DNA of 64,000 bases from CAYNVS01 sp964400725 (GTDB lineage: Bacteria; Myxococcota_A; SURF-8; CAYNVS01), in contig CAYNVS010000004.1 of the NCBI GenBank assembly GCA_964400725.1, positions 99,790 through 163,789 on the forward strand, given 5' to 3'. Below are positions 17,070 to 24,905 of this stretch, piece by piece. Positions within the stretch are counted from its first letter, which is position 1; each line of letters begins with the position of its first letter. The translations under genes and the position numbers were made by a program. Below the pieces are notes generated by a model. The model saw nothing but the letters and a program-made list of their open reading frames with translations. It was not told the origin of the DNA and did not search any database.

Positions 17070-18341
17070 ATGCAGAAAGTAATAATTCAAGGCGGAAAAA
17101 AACTTTCGGGGAGCGTTAAAATAAGCGGCGCAAAAAACGCCGCGCTGCCCATTCTATTCGCGGCTCTGCTGCCTAACGGCAAGGTAACTATCGACAACGC
17201 GCCGCGGGTATGGGACGTAAATACGACGGTAAAGCTGCTTCAAACCTTCGGGGCGAAAGCGGAGCAGGACGGCTCGGTCGTTACGGTTGATGCGTCGAAC
17301 GCGGACAACTGCAAGGCTCCTTACGAACTGGTTAAAACGATGCGGGCGTCGGTAATAGCTCTCGCCCCGTTGCTGGCGCGCTTCAGACGAGCCAAAGTCA
17401 GCCTTCCGGGCGGCTGCGCAATAGGAGCGCGTCCGGTCGATCAGCACATTATGGCTTTGAGAAAGCTCGGCGCGGAACTAGAAATAAAGCACGGCTACAT
17501 TTCTGCCTCGCTGCCCAAAAAACGCTTTAAAGGAGCCCGCATTACGTTTGATATGGCGACGGTCGGCGGCACCGAGCAGACGCTAATAGCGGCCAGCGTG
17601 GCCGACGGCGTTACGGTGCTGGACAACTGCGCCCGCGAGCCGGAAGTGGTCGATTTGGCGAATTTTCTCAAGGCGATGGGCGCGAACATCGAGGGAGAAG
17701 GGACGCCGCGGATAATTATCGAAGGGGTAAGCGAGCTTACGTCATGCGAATATAAAATCGTTCCGGACCGCATAGAGACCGGAACCTACATGGCTGCCGC
17801 GGCGATTACCGGCGGCGACGTTTTAATAGAAGAAACCTCTTCCGATTTGGTTTTGCCGATCATCGACAAGATGATGGACGCCGGCGTTAAGATTGAATCT
17901 ACAAGCGGCGGAACCATCCGCGTGCAGGGGCCTGACAGACTGCTGCCGGTAAACGTATCCACTCGTCCGTATCCGGGCTTTCCGACCGATATGCAGGCGC
18001 AGTTTATGGCTATGATGTGCGTGGCCGACGGCGTCTCGGTAATAACCGAGAACATATTCGAGAACCGTTTCATGCACGCGCTAGAATTGATGAGAATGGG
18101 CGCGGAAATAAAAATCGAAGGAAACGCGGCTTTTGTGAGAGGAGTTCAAAAACTCACCGCCGCGGACGTAATGGCGACGGATTTGCGGGCGAGCGCCTCG
18201 CTGCTTTTAGCCGGTTTGGTCGCCGAAGGCGAAACGACGGTGCGGCGCATTTATCATTTGTGGCGCGGCTACGAGAAGCTCGTGGAAAAGCTGTCGGCCT
18301 TAGGCGCGGACGTGCGTCCGGAGCAAGACGACGAATTTTAA
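17070..18341 (+). CDS. murA: UDP-N-acetylglucosamine 1-carboxyvinyltransferase
   Basis: At 423 residues this is full length for MurA, the first committed enzyme of peptidoglycan synthesis, moving enolpyruvate from PEP to UDP-GlcNAc in the cytoplasm. The N-terminus shows KLSGSVKISGAKNAALPILFAAL with the active Lys-Asn pair. The catalytic cysteine is present in LPGGCAIGARPVDQHI near residue 119, so fosfomycin sensitivity is expected. Later motifs include PDRIETGTYMAAAAITGG and YPGFPTDMQAQFMAMM. The start follows prkA by 36 bases, and the sigma-54 activator begins 15 bases after the stop, so the three genes may be cotranscribed. Nothing is unusual. Confidence 0.97.
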   Translation: MQKVIIQGGKKLSGSVKISGAKNAALPILFAALLPNGKVTIDNAPRVWDVNTTVKLLQTFGAKAEQDGSVVTVDASNADNCKAPYELVKTMRASVIALAPLLARFRRAKVSLPGGCAIGARPVDQHIMALRKLGAELEIKHGYISASLPKKRFKGARITFDMATVGGTEQTLIAASVADGVTVLDNCAREPEVVDLANFLKAMGANIEGEGTPRIIIEGVSELTSCEYKIVPDRIETGTYMAAAAITGGDVLIEETSSDLVLPIIDKMMDAGVKIESTSGGTIRVQGPDRLLPVNVSTRPYPGFPTDMQAQFMAMMCVADGVSVITENIFENRFMHALELMRMGAEIKIEGNAAFVRGVQKLTAADVMATDLRASASLLLAGLVAEGETTVRRIYHLWRGYEKLVEKLSALGADVRPEQDDEF

Positions 18342-18356
18342 TCGGAGAATCGCGCT

Positions 18357-20165
18357 ATGGCAAGCCTGTTAAACATGTTCAAATCGCCCGACGGAGGCGG
18401 CAAGGTCTTCCGCATTTACAAGCGTATTACGACGATTGGGGGCAGCCACGAGAACGACATCTGTATTCAGCATCCTTCCGTCGAGGAGACCCACGCGATA
18501 ATAGTTTACGACGACAAAAACTATACAATTTCGGCGGCGGGCAAAAAGGGGATTACGCTGATAAACGGCGAGAAAATTAAAAGCGCGCAGTTGAAGCATC
18601 AGGACAACGTAACCATCGGCCAAATCAATTTGGTCTTCGACCTTTACGACGAACTATCGGGCGACGGCGAGAAGCGGCGCTTTGCGGAAATCGAAAACTA
18701 CCGCAAGCTGTATTCTTTCACGGAAAAACTTTCCGGCAAGCACGACATCGAAACGCTGCTCAACACTCTCATCGACAGCATAATCGAAATTACCAACGCG
18801 GCGAACGGATTTCTAATTCTGCGTAAAGAAGACCAAGGGCTAAACTTTACCGCGGCGCGCAACTTAAACCGCGAAACTATAAGCAACGCCGACATGTACG
18901 TCTCCGACTCGATTATTTCGCGGGTGATTGAAACCGGAAAGCCGATTATCGTTTCCGACGCTCTGTCGGATCAGGAGTTTAAAACCAGCGCGAGCGTCCT
19001 TTCGCTAAAACTGACTAGCGTTATGTGCGTCCCGATAAAAGAATCGGGCGAGCTGCTTGGCATAATTTACGTCGGCAACAACAACGTGGTAAATTTATTC
19101 AGCCACGACACGCTGCAAGCGCTTGAAATATTTGCGGCGCAGGCGGCGTTGATTATTAAAAACGCTCTTCTGGTGCGGGAGCTTCAGCGCGACGTGGAGG
19201 AGCTGTCTATCAGCATTCAATCAATGCGCTTCGGCTCTCTCATCGGTTCGTGCGCCGGAATGATGGAGATATACAAACGCATCGAGCGCATAGCGGCGGT
19301 GGACGTTCCGGTGCTTGTGCTCGGCGAAACCGGCACCGGCAAAGAGCTTGTCGCAAGAGAAATACACCAGAAGTCGAACCGAAAGAACGGGGCGCTAGTG
19401 GTCGTCAACTGCGGCGCAATTCCTGAGAATTTGCTCGAAAGCGAGCTTTTCGGCCATAAAAAGGGGGCGTTTACCGGCGCGCTTTACGATAAAATCGGCA
19501 AATTCAAACAGGCCGACGGCGGAACGCTCTTTCTCGACGAAATCGGCGACATGCCTCTGACTTTGCAGGTGAAAATACTGCGCGCAATTGAAGAGCGGGT
19601 AATCGTCCCCATCGGCGGCTCCAAACCTGAAAACGTAGATATACGAATAGTCGCGGCGACTAACAAAGACCTTGAAAAAATGATTGCGGAAGGGACTTAC
19701 CGGGAAGACTTGTTCTACAGGCTGAACGTAATTTCGCTCAATCTGCCGCCGCTGCGCGACCGAAAAGAGGACGTCGAATTGATTGCGCGGTTCTTTTTGG
19801 CCAAATATACCAGCGAGTACAAACGCCCAGAAATAAAAGGCTTCAGTCCTTCGGCGCTTTCGCTCATGCGCCGTTACCGCTGGCCGGGGAACGTGCGAGA
19901 GCTGGAAAACGCGGTTAAAAAAGGAGTAATCCTATGCGACAAGGCTCTAGTTTCGCCCGAAGATATGGGAATATCGGAGGAAAGAAGGGAAAATCTGTCG
20001 ATTAAACCGCTTGCCGAGGCTAAAGAGGAATGGCAGAGAGAATATATTTTAAGAGCTCTTGAGGCGAACGACCAAAACCGAACCAAAACCGCGGAAATTC
20101 TCGACGTGGATCCTCGGACGATTTTCAGATATTTGGAAAAAGTGGACGCCGACAAGAAAAAATAA
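18357..20165 (+). CDS. Sigma-54-dependent activator with FHA and GAF sensor domains
   Basis: The 602-residue protein has four parts. An FHA domain (about 20-100, with IGGSHENDICIQHPSVEETHA-like phosphothreonine-binding turns) is followed by a GAF domain (about 120-265). An AAA+ domain (about 285-510) carries Walker A GETGTGKELVAREIH near 322 and GAFTGALYDK near 370, the loop that contacts sigma-54. A Fis-type helix-turn-helix ends the protein (about 555-595, RTKTAEILDVDPRTIFRYL). This is an activator for sigma-54 promoters whose input would be a phosphopeptide and a small ligand. The adjacent Ser/Thr kinase PrkA, two genes upstream, is a possible source of phosphorylation, but that is inference. 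A strong terminator follows. Confidence 0.95.
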   Translation: MASLLNMFKSPDGGGKVFRIYKRITTIGGSHENDICIQHPSVEETHAIIVYDDKNYTISAAGKKGITLINGEKIKSAQLKHQDNVTIGQINLVFDLYDELSGDGEKRRFAEIENYRKLYSFTEKLSGKHDIETLLNTLIDSIIEITNAANGFLILRKEDQGLNFTAARNLNRETISNADMYVSDSIISRVIETGKPIIVSDALSDQEFKTSASVLSLKLTSVMCVPIKESGELLGIIYVGNNNVVNLFSHDTLQALEIFAAQAALIIKNALLVRELQRDVEELSISIQSMRFGSLIGSCAGMMEIYKRIERIAAVDVPVLVLGETGTGKELVAREIHQKSNRKNGALVVVNCGAIPENLLESELFGHKKGAFTGALYDKIGKFKQADGGTLFLDEIGDMPLTLQVKILRAIEERVIVPIGGSKPENVDIRIVAATNKDLEKMIAEGTYREDLFYRLNVISLNLPPLRDRKEDVELIARFFLAKYTSEYKRPEIKGFSPSALSLMRRYRWPGNVRELENAVKKGVILCDKALVSPEDMGISEERRENLSIKPLAEAKEEWQREYILRALEANDQNRTKTAEILDVDPRTIFRYLEKVDADKKK

Positions 20166-20196
20166 CCATAAATTTTGTTGGGTTTTTCAATAAAAG

Positions 20197-20223
20197 CAAA
20201 CGCCTCCCTAAGGGAGGCGTTTG
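20197..20223. terminator. Rho-independent terminator after the sigma-54 activator
   Basis: CAAACGCCTCCC pairs with GGGAGGCGTTTG around a TAA loop (20197-20223), followed by TCTTTGC. It sits between convergent genes. Confidence 0.85.
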
Positions 20224-20299
20224 TCTTTGCAAATCCCAAATAATAACGCGCTTTAGAACCGGCTCAAAGCGCGAATGTCGTCGAAATGCTTTTTGATTT

Positions 20300-20479
20300 C
20301 TACTTTTTTTTGTAAACGTTAAGGCCTATTTTGGTGTTTTCGTAACCGGGAATAACCGCGTTCCCTTCGGTGGTGGCGACTATAATGGTTTTGCCGCTGG
20401 CGGACGGACCGAACTCTTTGGCGAGGTCAACGGTGATAGTCATTATGTTGTTCTCAACCTTAATATCCACGTTCTTCAT
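20300..20479 (-). CDS. Small conserved-looking protein, 59 residues
   Basis: A short gene with an excellent ribosome site (ATCGGAGGAATACGC before ATG) and no signal peptide or membrane segment. The protein starts MKNVDIKVENNIMTITVD, continues with LAKEFGPSASGKTIIVATT and ends NTKIGLNVYKKK. Alternating hydrophobic and polar residues suggest a small beta-rich fold. From memory it resembles a family of about 60 residues found as a lone gene in diverse bacteria, but I cannot confirm this. It faces the sigma-54 activator across a terminator. No function is assigned; intact frame, start site and typical composition support it being real. Confidence 0.75.
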   Translation of the reverse strand: MKNVDIKVENNIMTITVDLAKEFGPSASGKTIIVATTEGNAVIPGYENTKIGLNVYKKK

Positions 20480-20642
20480 GCGTATTCCTCCGATATGTAT
20501 ATGTTATTTCCGCATTGCGTAAAATGAGTAAACAAATTTCACCGTTTTGACTTCTTTTGCTTTGCGCTCAAATTCTTATATGCCGTTCATACGATTATTT
20601 TATAGCTTAAAATGATAAAAATGTAAAGTTAGAAATATTTTT

Positions 20643-21956
20643 TTACCGCCGCGCCAATTTCTCTCGAATCGGCGTCCCTTCGGCTTCAAGCGTCTGGCAA
20701 ATGGCGCCGAGCATGTAAAACGAGCCGGCTGCGACGATTAGCCCGTCCGGCGGGGCGACGGCTCTCGCAATAGAAAGAGCCTCCGATGGCGTTTCCGCCA
20801 GAACGACTTTGCTTTTGTCGGCAATAAATTCAAGCAGCTTCGACGGTTCCGAGGCTCTGTCGGAAAGCGGTTTGGCGAGTATTATTTTAGAAAATACGCT
20901 TTCCAGCGCCTTAAGCATGCTTTTTACGTCTTTATCGGCGAGAATGCCGATGATTCCGACTCGTTTATCGAGCGGATATTCGCTTAAATCGTCAAGGTAA
21001 TTTGTAAGCGCTTCAATTCCGTCAGGATTATGCGCCACGTCCAATAGTATATGAGGGCGGCGGGTCGCAACTAGTTGAAGCCGCGCAGGCCAGACGGCGT
21101 TTTGCAGTCCGAAGGCGATTGAGTCGTCGTTAGCCCGCCAAACGCCTAAGCGGTTTCCGGCCGTTATGCACTCAACGGCGGCCGCCGCATTGTCGAACTG
21201 GCGCGCGCCTTTCAACGAGAGAGAGCCGGGCAGAACGACCGCATGACTTTCTCCGCCGCGCAGATTGGTCGAACGATAAAGCGACGGACGTTTCTCTGCG
21301 CGCAAAAAAGCCGCTTCCGCGCCGATTTTTGCCGCGAAACCGGCAAGCGTTTTAAGAGCTTTCTCGCTTTGAGGCGCAATTACCGCGGGAACGCCCCGCT
21401 GCATAGTTCCGGCTTTTTCCATGGCGATTTTCTCAACTGTATCGCCTAAATACTGCATATGATCCATCGCTATATGCGTAATTACGTTGATTTTTCGGTT
21501 TCTCAGCGCGGTAGTCGCGTCGTAACGGCCGCCCATTCCGGTTTCGATAATTGCAGCGGCGACTTTTTCGGCCTTAAACGCAAGCGCCGCCGCCGCGACC
21601 GTAATTTCAAAATAAGTCGCTTCGATTCCGTTCTTTTCCGCCGCCGTTCTCGTCCGGTCAAGCGCTTCCGCAAGCGCGTCGTCTTCGAGAAAGCGGAAAT
21701 TGACGAGAAAGCGCTCCCTGACGTCTATCAGATGAGGAGATGTAAAAAGGCCGGTTTTTAATCCGGCGGCTCGCAGCGAACGCTCGACGAAAGCGCAGAC
21801 CGAGCCTTTGCCGTTGGTTCCGGCGACGTGAACCGAAACGAAAGATTCGTCCGGTCTCTCCAGCGCGTCCAACAGCCTGTTGATATTGTCAAGCCCAGGC
21901 CGTACGCCGAACATCTCCTTGGACGCAAGCCACGCCAGCGCTTCGTTTATTTTCAT
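20643..21956 (-). CDS. folC: Bifunctional folylpolyglutamate/dihydrofolate synthase
   Basis: The 437-residue protein has the Mur-ligase-like ATP loop HVAGTNGKGSVCAFVERSLR near residues 43-62, then GLFTSPHLIDVRERF and IETGMGGRYDATTAL, the FolC signatures. LLDVAHNPDGIEALTNYL marks the C-terminal domain. It adds glutamate to folates, and in most bacteria also makes dihydrofolate. It begins 13 bases after pyrG stops on the same strand, so the two are an operon, linking folate use to nucleotide synthesis. Length and motifs are complete. Confidence 0.95.
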   Translation of the reverse strand: MKINEALAWLASKEMFGVRPGLDNINRLLDALERPDESFVSVHVAGTNGKGSVCAFVERSLRAAGLKTGLFTSPHLIDVRERFLVNFRFLEDDALAEALDRTRTAAEKNGIEATYFEITVAAAALAFKAEKVAAAIIETGMGGRYDATTALRNRKINVITHIAMDHMQYLGDTVEKIAMEKAGTMQRGVPAVIAPQSEKALKTLAGFAAKIGAEAAFLRAEKRPSLYRSTNLRGGESHAVVLPGSLSLKGARQFDNAAAAVECITAGNRLGVWRANDDSIAFGLQNAVWPARLQLVATRRPHILLDVAHNPDGIEALTNYLDDLSEYPLDKRVGIIGILADKDVKSMLKALESVFSKIILAKPLSDRASEPSKLLEFIADKSKVVLAETPSEALSIARAVAPPDGLIVAAGSFYMLGAICQTLEAEGTPIREKLARR

Positions 21957-21969
21957 AAAACGGCGGCCG

Positions 21970-23625
21970 TCAGTTCGTTTTGGTTTTCAGTTTTAACGCG
22001 GTTTCAATCAGACGCAAAAACATCGGAGCCGGAGCTTCGAGCCTGCTTGTAAGCTCAGGGTGGAACTGCGCGCCGACAAAGTAAGGATGACCTGGCAGTT
22101 CCATGACTTGCATGATTTTTTTGTCTTTCGTGTAACCGCTGAAAACCAGCCCGCCGCCTTTGGAAAGCGTAGCGACGTAATCGGGGTTGACTTCGTAACG
22201 GTGGCGGAACCGCTCGCGTATAACTTCCTTGCCGTAAATTTCCGCCGCCAGCGAACCTTTCTTTAAATAAACGTCGTGGCCGCCAAGCCGCATCGTCGCG
22301 CCCTTTTGCACCACTTCAAGCTGCTCAGGCAGAATGCAGACTACCGGGTCTTCTACCGTTACGCCGGACGCGTTGTCGGCCAGCACCTCCGTCGTGTTGG
22401 CTTTTCCTATGCCGCAGACGTTGCGGGCGTATTCGACGACTGCGAGCTGCATTCCGTAGCAGATTCCGAGCAGAGGAATATTATTTTCGCGGCAGCGGCG
22501 TATGACCTGAATTTTTCCTTCAACGCCGCGGCTGCCGAATCCGCCCGGCACTATCACCGCGTCGATGCCTTCCATCATTTTATCGAGCGTCGTCGCGCCG
22601 GTCTCAAGGTCTGTCGTTTCAATCCAAACGACGTCTATATTTGCGTCAACGTGCGCCTTGGCGTGGGCAATCGCTTCCAGTATGGAAGCGTAGGAATCGT
22701 GCAGCCGCACGTATTTGCCCGCAATCGCGAGTTTTATAGTCGGGCAGCCTTCGCATTTCTTTTCGTTATCGAGCCTATCTACAAGAGCGCGCCATTTGGC
22801 GAGGTTCGGGGGGGAATAAATTTTGAGTTTCTGATGCAAAAGTTCCGGAATTCCCTCTTTGTCGAATATCAGCGGAATGCGGTAAACCGTCGAAACGTCC
22901 AATCCCGTTACTACCGCGTCTTTATCGACGTTGCAGAACAGCGCTATTTTGCGCTTTATGTCGTCCGTTAAGTATTCGGAGCAGCGCGCAATAATAATGT
23001 CGGGCCAAATGCCGCGCTCGTTGAGAAGTTTTACCGACTGCTGCGTCGGCTTGGTCTTTTGCTCGTGCACGCCGGAAGGAATCGGAATGTAGGTCAGATG
23101 CACGAACGCTATATTTTCGTCGCCGACGTCCTGCTTGAGCTGGCGGACGCTTTCAAGGTAAAGCTCGTTCTCCATGTCGCCAACGGTGCCGCCGATTTCG
23201 ATTAAAATAATATCCGCGCCTTCCTGTTTTGCGATTTTTTTAAAGTGCTCCTTTATAACGTCGGTTACCTGCGGAATATATTGCACGGTGCGGCCTAAAT
23301 AGTCTCCGTTGCGCTCCTTGTCGAGTATCTGCTTGAAAACTTTCCCCATCGTGAGGTTCCACTCGAACTTCGTTTTAATTCCGAGAAAACGCTCGTAGTG
23401 GCCGAAGTCCATATCGACTTCGCCGCCGTCGTCCAATACGAAGACTTCGCCGTGTTCAATTGGGTTCATCGTTCCGGGGTCGGTGTTAAGGTAGCCGTCG
23501 CATTTTATAGGAACGACCTTGAGCCTGCTTTTCAACAGGTTTCCCATCGCCGCCGTAGCGATTCCCTTGCCCAGACCGCTCAACACTCCGCCCGTAACCA
23601 CGATATACTTTGTTTTCTTAGTCAT
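21970..23625 (-). CDS. pyrG: CTP synthase
   Basis: The 551-residue protein starts with KYIVVTGGVLSGLGKGIATA, the synthetase P-loop, and continues with VKCDGYLN-like (here IKCDGYLNTDPGTMNP) and VFVLDDGGEVDMDFGHYERF. The C-terminal glutaminase has PLLGICYGMQLAVVEYA with the nucleophilic cysteine and QFHPELTSR with the His-Glu pair. It converts UTP to CTP using glutamine in the cytoplasm. A promoter is seen at 23710-23737. It is the first gene of a two-gene operon with folC. All key residues are present. Confidence 0.97.
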   Translation of the reverse strand: MTKKTKYIVVTGGVLSGLGKGIATAAMGNLLKSRLKVVPIKCDGYLNTDPGTMNPIEHGEVFVLDDGGEVDMDFGHYERFLGIKTKFEWNLTMGKVFKQILDKERNGDYLGRTVQYIPQVTDVIKEHFKKIAKQEGADIILIEIGGTVGDMENELYLESVRQLKQDVGDENIAFVHLTYIPIPSGVHEQKTKPTQQSVKLLNERGIWPDIIIARCSEYLTDDIKRKIALFCNVDKDAVVTGLDVSTVYRIPLIFDKEGIPELLHQKLKIYSPPNLAKWRALVDRLDNEKKCEGCPTIKLAIAGKYVRLHDSYASILEAIAHAKAHVDANIDVVWIETTDLETGATTLDKMMEGIDAVIVPGGFGSRGVEGKIQVIRRCRENNIPLLGICYGMQLAVVEYARNVCGIGKANTTEVLADNASGVTVEDPVVCILPEQLEVVQKGATMRLGGHDVYLKKGSLAAEIYGKEVIRERFRHRYEVNPDYVATLSKGGGLVFSGYTKDKKIMQVMELPGHPYFVGAQFHPELTSRLEAPAPMFLRLIETALKLKTKTN

Positions 23626-23709
23626 GCAGCCTGCCTGTAAAATGCAATTTTACCGTAGATGCGCAAATGTGAATCAAAGCCGACCCTTCTACTTTTTCAC
23701 GGGATTATA

Positions 23710-23737
23710 AATATAACAAAGTAAGGGCGCTTTACAA
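23710..23737 (-). promoter_or_regulatory. Candidate promoter for pyrG-folC
   Basis: On the minus strand TTGTAA (23737-23732) lies 16 bases from TATATT (23715-23710), about 85 bases upstream of pyrG. The rest of the 314-base gap to the next plus-strand gene holds an inverted repeat CCGTCCC (23772-23778) and GGGACGG (23820-23826) with a long loop, of unknown meaning. Confidence 0.45.
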
Positions 23738-23939
23738 GCGAAAGTGAACGAAAACGAAAAAATAATCTTACCCGTCCCTGATTCTTTCCTGACTCATCCC
23801 CGCTTTGCATAAAAAACTGGGGACGGATTGGCTCAGGCCGGAAGATAGAGTTTTTTGTTTGCCGTTGCTCTTTTTGTTTTTTAAGTTAAACTCTCTTTTA
23901 ATGGGCGAGGGAGCCGTTTGGCGCGAATGCGAGGTTTTT

Positions 23940-24821
23940 ATGTGGCTTGTATGGACGATATTGGCCTGTTTAGGTTTCGGCGTCGGCAGCGCTATGCAGA
24001 AACAAGGCATGGCGGCTAAGCTGCCCAAATTAACTTTGGCCGAGGCTTTAACGGGGTGGAAGCGGATAGCGGCGACGCTGTTGAAAAACAAAATTTGGCT
24101 TTTGGGAATGATAATTGATCTTTCCGGCGGAATTTGTTTTTTATTCGCCGTCAACGAGGGCGAAATATCTCTAGTGCAGCCGATAGTAAACGTAAACGTA
24201 GCCATAGCGATGCTTGCGGGCGTTATCGTTTTGAAGGAAAGACTGTCGGCGGCGGAATGGGCGGGCGCGGCGATAATGATGACCGGCGCGGTAATTTTGT
24301 CGCAGGCCGGCGGCGGCGAAGGGGCGTCCGCGCCGATTGCAGGAAGCCCGCATATTATGTGGGCGGTAGTCATCTGCTCGGCTGCGGTTGTAACTGCTTT
24401 GGCGTGCGCCAGAATTTTCGCCGATAAAATTGGTCCGGAGACGTTTCTTTCGGCGGCGGCGGGTTTGTCGTTCGGTCTTGGGACGGTTTTCATAAAATTG
24501 GCGACCGTTTCGCTTTCGGGCGCCGGCGAGAGTTTCTCCGTTCATTTGCTTCGGGAAATTTTCGCTAACCTTGCGGTATGGGGCATTATAATAACCAACG
24601 CAATAGGGTTCGCGTTGTTTCAGGCGGCCTTTTCGCACGGACGCGTGGCGATAGTCTCGCCGCTGACGACCAACTCGTCGGTGGTAATACCTGTAGCGAT
24701 AGGCGTTTACGCTTTCGGCGAGCCGGCGGGCGCGCTTAAAATCACAGGAATCGCGGTAATCGTTTTCGGAACGCTTTTGTTGTTTCTAAAACCCGCGTCT
24801 GTAAAATCCGCCGACCATTGA
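23940..24821 (+). CDS. EamA/DMT-superfamily transporter
   Basis: I place the start at ATG 23940, preceded by GAGG five bases upstream; an in-frame start at 23805 would add 45 residues that do not look like a membrane protein start. The 293-residue product has about ten predicted membrane helices, including LVWTILACLGFGVGSAMQKQ, GMIIDLSGGICFLFAV, NVAIAMLAGVIVLKERLSAA and GIAVIVFGTLLLFLKP. The half-repeat LKERLSAAEWAGAAIMMTGA and the later GEPAGALKITGIAVIVFG is typical of drug/metabolite transporters. Substrate is unknown. The gene is monocistronic as far as can be seen, with the SLC12-like gene 84 bases after it. Confidence 0.85.
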   Translation: MWLVWTILACLGFGVGSAMQKQGMAAKLPKLTLAEALTGWKRIAATLLKNKIWLLGMIIDLSGGICFLFAVNEGEISLVQPIVNVNVAIAMLAGVIVLKERLSAAEWAGAAIMMTGAVILSQAGGGEGASAPIAGSPHIMWAVVICSAAVVTALACARIFADKIGPETFLSAAAGLSFGLGTVFIKLATVSLSGAGESFSVHLLREIFANLAVWGIIITNAIGFALFQAAFSHGRVAIVSPLTTNSSVVIPVAIGVYAFGEPAGALKITGIAVIVFGTLLLFLKPASVKSADH

Positions 24822-24905
24822 CGCGGTTGTTTTTTTAACGTTTTTATATATTAAAAAAAAGGAAATAATGGCTGCAAATTCTTTAATTATACAAGGCCGC
24901 AACCC

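Noticed and set aside
23772..23826. Inverted repeat CCGTCCC/GGGACGG as an insertion sequence end
   Set aside because: No transposase and no target duplication nearby.
23805..23939. N-terminal extension of the EamA transporter
   Set aside because: It is polar, has no family resemblance, and the ribosome site GAGG lies just before 23940.
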